Origin: Oikopleura dioica
Taxonomy: Eukaryota; Chordata; Appendicularia; Copelata; Oikopleuridae
Length of the DNA: 64,000 nucleotides
Assembly (NCBI GenBank): GCA_907165135.1
Contig: OU015566.1
Span: 8,912,157-8,976,156, forward strand
Direction: 5' to 3'
The notes beneath the pieces were generated by a model, which saw only the letters and a program-made list of their open reading frames with translations, was not told the origin of the DNA and ran no database searches. Below are positions 33,956 through 46,889 of the stretch, one piece after another. The translations under genes were made by a program, and so were the position numbers. Each line of letters opens with the position of its first letter. Within the stretch, counting starts at the first letter, position 1.

Positions 33956-34570
33956 ATGTCAAAAAGAAACGTGTTTTCGCCAGCGTGCGCGTTTCTAAAG
34001 ACAGGAGAAATCTCACCTGTGGTCCAACTCTCGTTACACAACTCAATAAGAAACATCTTCTGGACATATCTTTCATCCCTTTTTCTCGCGCTTTGCCACG
34101 TTGATAAAGCCATGAAATTTGAAAGAGCGTTCACAGAAATCGGCGAAACCGCGCTTCAACCGCGAAGTGACGACTTACAGTCAAATTATGGACTAACAAT
34201 GGGCATGTACTTGCGTAACTCTTTCCTCCTTACGAATCCGCTCTACAGTAATAAAGCTACAGAGTTGCGAAAGTTGTTTATCAAATTACGGGTCGCTAAA
34301 AATTGAACTTGTTGGCATTTGCGAACGTCAGGTAGATGATCACCAATTTGAGCCGTAACATCTATCACGTTTCACACTACGCAGTTGCGTCTAAAGCATA
34401 CAAAGCTGAGAAGAATCTATCAAAACAAGCTATCGTTCTATGAAGAGTGTATCCATCAAGGGATGAAAATTGAAAGATTAAACTTTGTGGAAAAATTAAA
34501 AAAATATTTTTCTTTACAAAAACTTGACGACGGTAGTTATGGCTTCGAAAGAAAAATTGAGATCAAATAA
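33956..34570 (+). CDS. Lysine-rich protein of unknown function, probably secreted (copy A)
   Basis: Exon 33956-34291 and exon 34385-34570 are joined by a 93-nt GT-AG intron at phase 0, giving about 173 residues. After an uncertain N-terminus there is a hydrophobic stretch, IFWTYLSSLFLALCHVDKA, that resembles a signal peptide, so the true start may be an unseen upstream exon. The remainder is helical and basic: NYGLTMGMYLRNSFLLTNPL, ATELRKLFIKLR, then YEECIHQGMKIERLNFVEK and LQKLDDGSYGFERKIEIK. No family is recognised. It lies tail to tail with neurexin copy A (149 nt between stops). AATAAA occurs near 34,692. Confidence 0.5.
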
Positions 34571-36013
34571 TGAAAATTTATTAAACGAGGCTTTATCCTT
34601 GTGTGAGTTGGTTTTGATCAAGTGGCGCTGTCTTTGGAGCATTTCTTCGTTTTTGGCAGCAAGTGTGATTTGAAGCAGAGTTGTGCGATTCGGAATAAAT
34701 AAGGGAAAAAGCTAATCTTTAGACGTAAAATTCAGAGTTCTTTCCAGGCGGTTGATTTCCTTTTTGAGGTTTTGGCTTTATTCCCGGCACGACGGCTGGG
34801 ATGTCGTCTTTTGAATGCCTCCTGAACCTGATAGAGTTGCTTTTCGGTCTTTTTTTTCTTTTCTCTTTACCTGTAGAAGACAAGTCCCGCGACGATTAGG
34901 ACGAGCAAGACTCCGGCTGCAAAGGCAACTGTGAAAAATGTTGTTGTTAGAGTAGACGAGTCCGGGTCTTTGGTCATCGTCGCGTTCGAAAATCCAGCAG
35001 AGTCGTTCATCGCCAGGCTATAACTCGTGATTTCTTGGACAAGCGCCGCCGTCGTTGTTGTTGGCGGCTGCGTAGTAGATGTTGGGATTCTAAAACAAAA
35101 GTTCAGCTGAAGATAAAATCGATAGAAGTCCTACTTTGGGTCGAAATTGCTCTCAATTGCAGAGACAGTTACGTCTCCAATTATCCGCGCGGCCTTTGAT
35201 TCGCCTTTTTGGACGGCTTCGAGGACTTTGAATTTGTTGAAATTGACCCCGAGGATTTTTCCTTTGAACGGATCCAGGATCACATCATTGTCGGTGAGTC
35301 GCCCGCCGATCTGTATTTCGGACTGCGAATTGAAAACAGAGTATCTAAGAGCGAATAAATCACATGAATTAAATCTCGTAGAATACTTGTTATTTCCTGA
35401 CGATGTGACAGCAGGTAGATCATCGACAATCATTGTTGCATTTGATTCAACTCTTTTGATTCGTATTTGATGATATTGCCCATCGTCGATTCTCCTGTCA
35501 ATTGATAATAAAACAGACTTTCTGAAAATATCTTACTTCGGATATTTCATGGTCGTTTCTCCGCCACCAATATCATAAACAAACTTAGGCCTTCCATCCT
35601 CCTACAATGAAATTAAAGCGAAGAGAAAAGAAATTCTCCAATCTGACTCTCGATGAAGGTTCACGAGAGGAGATTGAGTGTTTATCACTGTGTGTGCTAT
35701 AAAAGTGATAGTAATAAGAAATGAAATGAACACTTACAAGCAGCAGAGCCATGGTGTCAGGTGACTTAGTTAGCATGGATGAGAGAACTCTGACAAAAGC
35801 TAGTCACGCTCCTGTCGTGTTAACGACTTCGTAACACGGCACGATGGAAATATTTTGTGTTTAAAGTGCGTTAAAGTCCGGTACGTTTCTAAGTAAGTTA
35901 AGGATCCCTAGCTCAGGATAGTACCAGAAGGTTGCGAAGTGATAACGTGAACGATAAACTGGTCCTCTGCGGTGGTGCCGTCGCGCTGCTCGTTCTTGTA
36001 GGGCGAAGGCACG

Positions 36014-36018
36014 TTCCC
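36014..36018 (-). other. 1-bp deletion in neurexin copy A
   Basis: Copy A has ACGTTCCCGAG where copy B (48,182-48,192) has ACGTTCCCCGAG. In copy B the frame continues RLEDSGNVPSPYKNEQRDG. In copy A it shifts to RLEDSGTCLRPTRT and then into unrelated residues. Confidence 0.75.
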
Positions 36019-39000
36019 GAGTCCTCGAGGCGGAAAGAAACAAGCCCCGAGGCAGACGAGAAGTTCGCCACGCAAGTTAGACTATCATCTATCGACAATG
36101 CTGAACAAAGTGTAAAAATCCGCCTTTTCTTTCATTTTTTCGGCGTCGCAAAGTAAGCGAAAACAAGCCGAATCTCTTCCATGATTTCAAAATTTTGAAA
36201 TCACTCTCAAAATTCGTTTTTTCTCGCTCACTCTAAGAGTAGTGTAGTTTAGTAATATAAATAGGCTGTTTATATCGCGTTGGTTACAACAGAGCTTAAA
36301 ACAATATTCTTGTTGGAAAACCAGAGCCAGCATTGTCGAGAGCAAAATCTAAGAGGCTAATTGAGAGGCTAGTTTGGGCATGCGACAGAGTAGAAATATT
36401 ATTCTCAATATAAAGGATGAGAAAACGATATAGACATAAAGCTATATCGTTGTCATAATATTTCGTCAAATCAACACCAGAGGAGGGTGATTGTAACTGT
36501 AACCTGTCCTGAACTGTATATTGTTATTGAATATACTCACCGAACTGCCTCTGGTGGTGATTTTTGGAATGTTTGTGAATGAGAGGTTACGGGTTAACTG
36601 GAGAAGGGGTGAGTTGATGAAGGCGATTTTGCTCGGGAATGCTGACTTACGAGAGTGAGCTTGAGGGCGTCGTTAGTGCCACTTGATGCGACAGACAGAA
36701 TTGTCTGCACGGTCGCCACGGTCCCGGTTTCGTTTTTTGGCGAACGGAGTCCGGAGATCGGCTCGTTGTTAGTGACTTGGGCCGTGTCCTTATCGGGCAC
36801 CTGGATCAGTACAGAGATCAGGTCCGTGGAGAGCGAATCCTCCGAAGGCAGCGGCACGAGCACGACTGCCCTGGAAAACTCGCCGCGCCCGCCAACCACT
36901 AAACATAGAAATCGTGTTTACCTCAGAAGAAAATTCAAAATGATAGAATTTTAAATTTTCGTCGAAAGAAATAAAATGGCTGCACTTGGTGCGCGACTGT
37001 AGGTAAACTGCGGAGTGATTGATTTGATTTATTCAAGTTACTTTGTCAAATATGGATGAAAAAATGATGGCGCAAAATGGTCATACAATATTCAACAAAA
37101 TAATATAAAAAATCAGGAAGATCGCCGGGAACTGCGCTCGCGCGCTGCCGCCTAAAATTCCGTAGTAATCAGATTTCTATTTTTTCGCGCTTTGGCGGAA
37201 GAAATAATATTTTCCCACTTTTAGGTTTGCCCATTTTCGAAAAGGTTTTCCAGTGAAAAAATATTGATTAATTAAATTTTACTATTTTTGCTTAAAATTT
37301 AGCAAAATTTCGTTCGAAATTGCTCATGCGGCGCACTTACTCTCCGCTCTAAGTTTTGAGTATTCTAAAAATTAACGAAATCGTAAATCGTCACTCGGAA
37401 ATTTCGAGCTGAAAAAAGCAAGCTGATATTTACGTTTTGTGCAGGTATCACCAATAAAAGAAGTTCCAGAGCAATCGCATTTGGGCCCATCCCAGCCTTG
37501 TCTGCAAAGTCCACCATTTTTGCAGTAAAATGCACTGATCCGTGTTCGATTTTAGCTTTTAAATAACTTTTGTTTATTCTATCGATATTAGTCTAAATCC
37601 AAGCGATGAAATATGCATAGATTCCCTCTTGTAATAATAAAATAGACAAGTTGGCGGCTAATCGCGCTCATAATCTCCCATATGTCGTTTTTTGACAAGA
37701 GACATATGGCTTCTCTTGAAAAAATCTTATTGTCTTATTGATTATTTTCCAGCATTCGAGCACTTCCTGCATGCGACCAGTGGCCCGCTGCATCCTTTTT
37801 CAATCTGTCGCGCTCGTCGTTCAAGGAACATCGTGTTCCCGTTGAGTTTTATTTTACCGACGCAGCCGAGGAAACCTTCTGTTGACGTTACAGGTGAGCC
37901 CGTGGTTCCCCAGAGGTATTTTGGCAGTCCACCGACGAGGACCGCACTGTTATCCAGAAAGCCTTCCCATTTTCCTTTTGGCCCAATGTTACGTAAAGGC
38001 AATTGCTCGGCTTGGCTGCGTCCTGGTAACTCGGTTAATTTTCGCCTGTATATACAGACAAACCCAAATGCATTAATAATTGGCTCGCTTTTAAGAACGA
38101 GTCTACTGTGCTAGTGAAACTTGTTAAAAATTGACCGTTCCTTTATCAATATTGATATCCCACGCTGAAGAGCGGTCCCCAACAGAGCCTTCTAGATCAA
38201 AGTTCAAAAATTTGAAAATCAATGAAGGATTTCAGTTTGAAATCAAGGAAAAAACATTTTTGAACTTTTCCTGTTACGTCTATTTGAATCGAGTGCCACT
38301 CGTTGTCGCTTATGACTTTATTCGAAGTCATCACTTGCGGCGCTCTTCTTTTTAATTTCCAGATCCAATGAACTCTTCCATTCACGATTTCCAGGACGGC
38401 CCAGCTAACATTCGGGTCTTTTGCTGTCAAAAGGTTCAGCAAATTAGGAGCGGACAGTGTCCAAATAGCCATGTTGCTAGAGAATCTGACTATGCGCGCG
38501 AATGTTGTATTCTGCAGTAAATATGCAGAGGATGTATAAATGCGCGACCTTTGCCTTTCTTATTGATCTGGTCGAGGATGAGCGTTCGTTCATCCTTATC
38601 AATAATTTAGCAAACTAAAATATATGTTGCATCAATACCTGATTAACAAGATCAGCTGGCCCCGCCCAAAATATTAATCCGTCTTCTTCTGTCGTTCTAA
38701 ACAACAATCATTGTCTGTAAGAGAAATGACTTTTTTCGCGTCTGTACCTGAGCTCAATCTGGACTTGATATTTCCGCGAGCTTTTCCAAAGAATATCTGC
38801 GCGAATTTTGCTGTCAGTTCGTTGAAACGCTTCACGAGTCAGAAACGTAAACGGATTTGACGGATTCGGCATCTTTGAAGGACCAACAAATGTAAGCAAG
38901 AATAAATATTTATTTGAATATGTCGGATTCCGGTCTTAAATAATACTAAATTTCTATTAGGCGACCGCATTTCGAGCATTCAATAATTGAATCAAGGAAA

Positions 39001-39157
39001 ATCATTTATAATGAATCAAAACATCGCTCAAGAGCTGAAACAGCTCTGACAAGATGAGCTGAAAACATGGCGAAGTCCTTCTAGACTAACAACAGGCTTG
39101 TAGTGATTGGGGTAGTCTTTCACGTGGTCCGGAATTTTTAAAATAGCCAGATTTGGT

Positions 39158-39802
39158 GAGAGGGATGACCAGGTTCGTGAGGACTAGGTTCGTGGGAGCC
39201 ATGTTGGAAAAAATGGTTCGTTGGACTAGGTTCGTGGAATTCGGTTTTTATATGTATTTTTTGTATCTTCACCATTTTCGGTCAGTAAAGGAAATGGGTT
39301 GTTGACTAGGTTCGAGGGACAAGGTTCGTGACTTTTTTAATAGTAAAGATTTTTGGTAAGTAAAGGAAATGGCTTGCTGACTAGGCTCATGAGACTAGGT
39401 TCGTGAAGACTAGGTTCGTGAAGACTAGGTTCGTGAAGACTAGGTTCGTGAAGACTAGGTTCGTGAAGACTAGGTTCGTGGAATTTTACTCATTTGGGAT
39501 ATAAAATCCCACATTTTGCTTATTCAAAACCCACGAACCTAGTCCCACGAACTCTTTCCTTGTTAAATATTTACCATTAAAAAAGTCACGAACTTCGTCC
39601 CACGAACCAAGTCAACAACCCATTTCCTTTACTGACCGAAAATCTTTACTATTTAAAAACTCACGAACCTAGTCCCACGAACCTAGTCAGCAACCCATTT
39701 CCATAACTGCCCCAAAATAAAGCCCCATTTCAATACTCTGGCAGAACCTACCACGAACCTTGTCCCACGAACCTAGTCCTCACGAACCTTGTCGTCATTC
39801 CC
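39158..39802. mobile_element. Minisatellite foldback element in neurexin copy A intron
   Basis: Same family as 28,049-28,748: left-half GACTAGGTTCGTG copies (six in tandem at about 39,400-39,480), right-half CACGAACCTAGTC copies, and a central palindromic part near TGGGATATAAAATCCCA. It is flanked by near-identical 8-mers GATTTGGT and GATTTTGT. It lies in the intron between the LNS4 and LNS5 exons. Confidence 0.7.
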
Positions 39803-42800
39803 GATTTTGTTTGAATTGAGCTTGTTTGAATTAAGTTTAGGAAAATATTTGTCCATAAGGTTTCTAAGACATATCTTATATTGAAGAAAATAGCTTCATC
39901 AGTTGATCCATTCCTGAGTATTGATCTTTGGCCGGTTAGGCATCGAACAAGTAAAACCGTCCGGTAGCGACTTTTGTTGATCTTGCGCCGCTCGGCATTG
40001 TTCGATTAGTTCGTTTCCGTTGAATTTTAGCTTTTGGATCGTCCCATTAAATTGTGGCTTGGATTTGCCGGCTCCGATGACAAAGTTTTGAAGCTTCATC
40101 TTCTCCACCATCGTTGAGACCTCAACCTTGCTATCGCAGTTGGGCACCTTTTGGTCGTTGCTTGTCCGCAATTCAAGAGTGGCCACTCTTTTGTCACGCC
40201 TAGCGAAAGTCTCCATATGATTATTTCAACGCGCCCTAAGTACATCCTTCTAATAAGCCGTGGCTTCGAGGGGCCTCATTTGTCAATCGGGCATATTATT
40301 TCAAACCCCGATTAACTGTTTAGATACAGTACTGATCGAATAAACACCGAAGTATGAATATCGAGTGACATTTAAATGCCGAGTGAGACAAGCAAAAAAC
40401 AGACATTCTTACTCAACCAAAATTGAGGTTTACAAATAAGGCATTATAAATTGCATACATAAAAGGTTGGTGGAGACTTTTTCCTGATCATAATGGTCCG
40501 CCACTGGCCATCGTCCAAGTCCCTGCCGCACTCGATCGTTTTGGCGGCACCATCCATTCTGATCTCGAGTCGGAGACGGCCGTTGATAATTTCTTAGTGA
40601 ATAATAAATTACATAAGATCAAAATTATCAATTTTCCAACCGCGAAGTTCATCGCGGTAAAAATCGGGATCAAGATGTTTTTGCAAAATTAAAATATCGT
40701 AGATAGAAATTACGAAATAATGAGTAAATATGAAAGATCTGTCGCTACTCGCGAATGAAAATACCTAGTCGGTAACCATATTGTCCGTTGTCTCCCGATG
40801 CAGAAATCAAAACTCCGTTCCCAGAATTGGAAGAGAATCGTAGTGATATAACATCTTCTAGTGTTTTATTTACGAACACCAAATGATTAAGATTCAATAA
40901 AAAATATTCTTCTATCATAAGAAATAAGAATAAAGTAGTTTTAGTTTGCGAATGAAACACTATCCTGTTTCTGACGTGATTCCCTCTCCAGGAAACAGCA
41001 CCTTGACTTCGTTGTTTCTTCCAAATATCTCGTAATTAGCTAAAATGCTCAGAATTGTCCAAACTCTCATTGTTCCTGTTTAAAATTCGATAATTGTATG
41101 CAGGCTCTTTGAAAATTGCAAGGGTCTTTTGTAAATCAGCGAGAGAAAAAAGGAGGACGCAAGCGCGCGTCGCCCTACGCGCTTTCCGAAGATGGATGCC
41201 CAGCGAACCTAGTGCGCCACCAATTTTTATTTTTTTTCTGCGAGGGGTTGAAATTCATTCCCCTGAGGGCCTGTCATAGTTAATAAGACTAACTGTATAT
41301 TGAGGCAGCTTTGGGCAACCGTGTTTTGTCCGACAAAATAATCAAAACGTCACGACATGTTAATTTAACTGTTAATTATTATTCGCGTCAGAATCCTTCT
41401 CAGTAGAATGAACGCGTTGTTGTTAACAATGTTCAACAAAATAAACGTTTTCTCATCAAATGAATTATCTATATGATTTATTAGTAACCATAATAATAAT
41501 TTAACAATGATATGGTATAAATTTATTGGTTTTACATTCATTTTGAGATTAAAGACTAACCCTGCCACGAATTCCATAAAGTACCGTCAGCCGTAATTAT
41601 TTAATGTACGAAAATCATGATAATCTACCTTTGAGTTCGCACCGGCGACCATTCCAATCCGCAGCTTCTCCCGAACAGCTGCAGGTGAACCCTGCGTAAG
41701 GCGAGGGCATGCACTTGGCCCTATTCAGACAAGGATCATTTGCACAATCCGTAGATCGACAAGTCTGTGGTGGCTTCGCTTCACAGCATCCTTCTTCCGT
41801 TCCATAGGCCCGCTGAGCATATCTTGTGACTGAGAGAGTTCAGAATTTCCGTAAGGGCGAAAGGCCTTGAAGAAAATCGTGAACTCTGACTTCGATCGCC
41901 TTCTCTCCAAAAGTGACATCTTTGATGCATCCCATAAAGCCTATTTGCGCAAAAGCGAGACGCAATTCCGATGGAAAGATGAAGCTTGAAGGAACGACGG
42001 CAGTATCAAAACCTTTTAGTAATTGATTTTCAATCTTACAAGTTTTAATTCTACTCTTTAAAAACCATAAAATTATGTTCGTCTGTACATGTCTAGTTTT
42101 TCTTCCGCGCCAAGAATGAAACATTCAATCCAAAATTTTCTAAGAACCCAGATTAAATCAGAATCCCCTAAGATCTCGAATATATTTATAACAAAATAAT
42201 GAAAACCGTGCCTCCCAAATAGACCTCTCCGATGCTACCAAGTCCGCCGATGTTCATCGTGCTAGTATCACCATCAATCGTTACTTTCGCACCAGAGTTA
42301 TCAGCTAGGATCTTCAATAAGTGCCAGTCCCCGTCATGTAGCCTCGATGCTTTTGACTGGCTTATTTGGAGATTTCCTTTCGCATCTCTGAAAACGGCGC
42401 TAAGTCTTCCTTTGTAGAGTTCAACTGATGCAAATGATCCCTTGGGAGTATACGCTCCGGAAGTGATGAGAAGAAGGCCTTCGGATTTGAGTGTTCTTTG
42501 ATGAGAAGCTTATCAATCGGCTTTGACCTGTTGAAATCAAGGAGGACTCACACTGGAGGCAAGAATGATAAATTTTAAATTTGAATGCTTCTTTCCTGAA
42601 AAAGAAGCTGATTGAGAATGAACCAGGGTTTTTGACGAGAACTTGGGACTGTAACTTCACGAAGCTCTCAGACGTCACAAACGACAAAGTCTTTGCCGTT
42701 GTTAGCCTGCAACCAATGGTCGGTTTTCCCTTTAGAACAAAGTTGCGTTCTTGGCGCTGGTCATTTAGAATCTCATCCGCCCATTTCGAAAGTGTTAGCG

Positions 42801-45800
42801 GAAGTCCTCCTTCTTTGGTGCTGTACTGGATGTTCTTGAGGCATCCGACGAACCTATCTGTCACAGTATTGCCTGGCAGTTTTCTGATCACGTTTTCGGG
42901 AGCTCCCGCAACGTAAATCTTGTTGGCAATTTTCAAGTTTGCGCCATCGATGATTTTTGCATCCATTGTTTGGTTGATATTGTCGACTTGGATCATAACC
43001 TAAAGCGATGAAAATTCAAGAAATCCTCAATGAACGAATCAACACGGCGATTATACCTGCATGATAACAGCCTGGCTTATCTACGCAAAGATTGGAAAAA
43101 TGTTAGTAAAGCTTTGATTTTTGGGATGAGTACTTGGAGACATAGATGAGATCAAGATATTTGACAGCTTACCTCGTTCAGTTTCCGATTGACTCTGAGA
43201 GTATGCCAGTTTCCATCGGCGAATGATTTGATGCCAGTCTCAGAGCTGAGAGATACCGACAACAGATTTTGATAAACAAAGATGTTGAACCTTGAGGTTG
43301 GCTTAGAATTAATCGAAAGTTACTAGCACAAGTGTAGAACGAGTTCAAGCGCATTCGGAACGTTGTTCGTTAGATTAATAATAAAAATAAGCCATTCCGA
43401 AGATCACCGTCGATCAAAGCCAAGTTCAGGTAGTCTGTTCCCGTTCCTGCATGCAAGATAAGACCGGTCTGTGGTAGGATTTTTACATGATGATATTTTA
43501 AGGAAATTTTCTAGAGAACAAATAACCCGATCCTGTCGCTGAGTCTTGAATGAGACTAAAAGTGAGTCTCTGAAACTTGTAATCGGAGTGTCTCTCGCTA
43601 GTGAGTACTCCATCCAGTCGATTCCTGTGAAACTTTGTACGGCATCGCCGTCAACTAGAACGCAGATTACAATAATTCAATGCTGTTAAACACAGATCAA
43701 GCTGATATTTATATGAAACAGAAATCATTCCATCATTTCGAGAGCATTACAAATAAATCTCAAATGATTGAGTGGTCGGTTAACTATCTGCGATATGTTT
43801 AGTACTGGGCTGGGTATATATAGATGAAGTAAATATCCGCATCACAACTTTGGATATTTGAAGCAATCGGTACGAGGCTCGTACAACGAGCTAAAACTTT
43901 CGGTGCCTTACACTTTGATATTTGCCGTGCAAGACGAGCGGGACGTCCTTAAAAAATTGGTGCAAAATCAAAAGAGTGATTAAGAAAAAAATAGTGCTAA
44001 TAAGGTGGTTATATGAGTTGTGACTGATGCTACTAATTCTAAGTGAAAAATAGTAAATAGATTAGGAAGACAAGAATCGTAAATTTTTAATTTTAACCTG
44101 TTTCATCGTTTTCATCTTTGATCGTATTAATATTTAATTTCTGAGATCAATGCCAGAAATACCTTTTTGACAGTAATCACCGCTGTAGCCCACTGGACAT
44201 GTGCATTTTGGCGGCGCACCTTGCTTACACACGCCTCGATTTTGGCATGGGTTGTAGAGACAGGCATCTTAAAGAAACTTTTGAGGACCATAAAACTGTT
44301 TATTGTTCTTATCGTTTGATGTTAGCAAATCAAAATGCACATAAGCCGCTAAGCAGCCGTTGCAGCATTAGAACAATTTTTTACCCCGACATGACGATCG
44401 GGTACTTTTATCAAAATTCTCACCAGTGATACTCAGTTTCTTGACACAATTCGATGGACTCATCATGTCTGGAAAGACAGAAATACTTTTTCGGGTTCTC
44501 TAAAACCGTAATTTGACAGAAGGCTGTCCTCATTACGGTATGTCTATGCTATATTCTTACGCACCAGAGAATACCGTACGTATCAGTTGAATTTATTATG
44601 TGATGGGTTGAAAGGAAAGTCCATCCAAAATGTACATTATCTCGAGTCGAGTGAACCCTTCCTGTTGATCTGAAATTCCCTGAGGATGCCCGAGAAAGAG
44701 TCGCGCTTATATACTTTCGGGTAGACAGTATCTGACAATTTCTTTGTTTCTGGAAAGCCACCGAGGTAAACATCAGACTTTTTGGGCTGAGCTAAATGTA
44801 CTGTGTGTATTTAATTTAAATCATGCATGGAAGTTTTAGGTGCGCCTTAAAAGGCCTGAATAATAAATTACGGGCGCGGTTAATCTACAGAGATTCTATG
44901 GTTAGTTTCTTACGGGGATAATATTGCATTATTTGATTTTTTCCCTTGATAATAAGCTATTCTATAATTCAAGAAAGGAAGGAAAATATTGTGTCGTTCA
45001 AGGTCGATCCTGAATGAAATAACAATTATGCATTCTTAGCTAGAATCAGAATCAACAAGTGGTTTTGCCCAGCCATGCCTTGATATCAATAGGTCGGTCG
45101 GTGATGATGCTTTTTGAGTCGCCCTCATCGGTCGTCAACGAAATGGAATTGTCATCGAAGGTGATGACAGCCACATGAACGGCCTTGTCCAGTACAAAGC
45201 CACCCTTGATCATTTGTATTCTCTTCTTGTCGGCTTTTGTTGCGCTTAGCAAATCATATGCACAAAAAATTGACGTCAAATAAATTTTAAGACGTCGTGC
45301 TCCTGTACTTTTTCGTATTATAGAGTCTGCTTCTTGAAAAGTTCAGTTGCGTAGAAAAGATTCGACTGCCGCGTTTCCGTGATTCGTTTTTCTAAATTTC
45401 TAAATTGATCAAAAAATAATAAATCAAAATACAGTTCACCCCAGAGTTCGACTGTGGCTGGGTTTCCGCTTGATTCAACAAAATAAAATAATCCCTGGCA
45501 TCTTCAAAATCAACGACAAGGCAAAATGAGAGTTTTTGCATTACTAAGCAAACCAATAATTGAATAGTAGTTTCGTTTTACGAAAGTGCGAAATTTTATA
45601 AGAAAAAAGCAAGTAAAGCTTTTGAACGGAAGCGAAGAATCAAGAGCTTTGACAGCTTTTGTCATAAACCTTGTCTTCAAGCGGTCGCCTCCGCCCTATT
45701 TACAAGATATTCAGAATATCCAATGCACAATATCTTGGACTGGCAGTATTTAAATTGATTCTCCGCGGGCGGATGCAAATTCTGCAATTTCTCGAATCTA

Positions 45801-46126
45801 CGCGGGGCTAGGCTGCTGTCCTTCCAATCCCTTTTCCCGGGAAAGAAGATTTTTTTTAAAGTTTTACTTGATTGAAAAGTTCGATATTTTTCACGTTGCT
45901 GGTTATAATGTTCCGCTAAAACAAAGAAGAGCCAGTAACTTTACATCGGGCGCAATTAACTTCGCTATTTAGCTCATTTAGCGAGTGTTAAATGCGCCAA
46001 GTGGAGAGCCGCCAAAGGTCAACTGCACGCACTGAAGTTCTTTCACTTCAATTAAGGAACTCTTCGAGAGACTAGCTCAAGAAATGACTTTGAGAATGAA
46101 ATTATTTTTTAAAAATTAGCGTTCTG

Positions 46127-46741
46127 ATGTCAAAAAGAAACGTGTTTTCGCCAGCGTGCGCGTTTCTAAAGACAGGAGAAATCTCACCTGTGGTCCAACT
46201 CTCGTTACACAACTCAATAAGAAACATCTTCTGGACATATCTTTCATCCCTTTTTCTCGCGCTTTGCCACGTTGATAAAGCCATGAGATTTGAAAGAGCG
46301 TTCACAGAAATCGGCGAAACCGCGCTTCAACCGCGAAGTGACGACTTACAGTCAAATTATGGACTAACAATGGGCATGTACTTGCGTAACTCTTTCCTCC
46401 TTACGAATCCGCTCTACAGTAATAAAGCTACAGAGTTGCGAAAGTTGTTTATCAAATTACGGGTCGCTAAAAATTGAACTTGTTGGCATTTGCGAACGTC
46501 AGGTAGATGATCACCAATTTGAGCCGTAACATCTATCACGTTTCACACTACGCAGTTGCGTCTAAAGCATACAAAGCTGAGAAGAATCTATCAAAACAAG
46601 CTATCGTTCTATGAAGAGTGTATCCATCAAGGGATGAAAATTGAAAGATTAAACTTTGTGGAAAAATTAAAAAAATATTTTTCTTTACAAAAACTTGACG
46701 ACGGTAGTTATGGCTTCGAAAGAAAAATTGAGATCAAATAA
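46127..46741 (+). CDS. Lysine-rich protein of unknown function, probably secreted (copy B)
   Basis: Same two-exon structure and sequence as 33,956-34,570. The only protein change noticed is Lys to Arg just after the hydrophobic stretch (AMKFER to AMRFER). It lies tail to tail with neurexin copy B. Intactness of the frame in both copies supports it being a real gene. Confidence 0.5.
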
Positions 46742-46889
46742 TGAAAATTTATTAAACGAGGCTTTATCCTTGTGTGAGTTGGTTTTGATCAAGTGGCGCT
46801 GTCTTTGGAGCATTTCTTCGTTTTTGGCAGCAAGTGTGATTTGAAGCAGAGTTGTGCGATTCGGAATAAATAAGGGAAAAAGCTAATCT

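Larger units (their letters stand above)
34719..45279 (-). pseudogene. NRXN: Neurexin copy A (5'-truncated, frameshifted alpha neurexin)
   Basis: About 25-30 exons read from 45,279 to 34,719 give the alpha-neurexin order. They are the second half of LNS1 (VYLGGFPETKK), EGF1 (CLYNPCQNRGVCKQG), LNS2 (GLILHAGTGTDYLNLALIDG), LNS3 (GLLLITSGAYTPKGSFASVE), EGF2 (CANDPCLNRAKCMPSPYAGF), LNS4 (NGVLISASGDNGQYGYRL), LNS5 (GLIFWAGPADLVNQ; GFLGCVGKIKLNG), EGF3 (CKNGGLCRQGWDGPKCDC) and LNS6 (IIGDVTV). A Ser/Thr-rich stalk, one membrane helix (FFTVAFAAGVLLVLIVAGLV) and a cytoplasmic tail ending NSEFYV follow. The family is presynaptic adhesion receptors whose C-terminal YYV/FYV binds PDZ proteins. This copy lacks the first exon(s) with the start of LNS1, has one C missing near 36,014-36,018 (frameshift) and a GC donor at 45,067-45,068. 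It may be a pseudogene, or functional if the base loss is a sequence error and an internal promoter exists. Confidence 0.85.
33195..45365. repeat. Tandem duplication unit A (~12.17 kb)
   Basis: The sequence from CTGCCGCGTTTCCGTGATTC at 33195 recurs from 45366 at an offset of 12,171 bp, in direct orientation and immediately adjacent. The unit contains neurexin copy A (minus) and one lysine-rich, probably secreted protein gene (plus). At the right border AGAAAAGATTCGAC is shared, and then unit A passes directly into the first bases of unit B. Confidence 0.95.

Noticed and set aside
39400-39480. Regular 13-mer repeats considered as a CRISPR array
   Set aside because: The genome is animal, units are contiguous with no unique spacers, and complementary arrays face each other as in a foldback element.
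44199-44429. Plus-strand frame over neurexin EGF1, repeated at 56,453-56,758
   Set aside because: Antisense shadow of a conserved EGF exon, present in both copies only because of the duplication.
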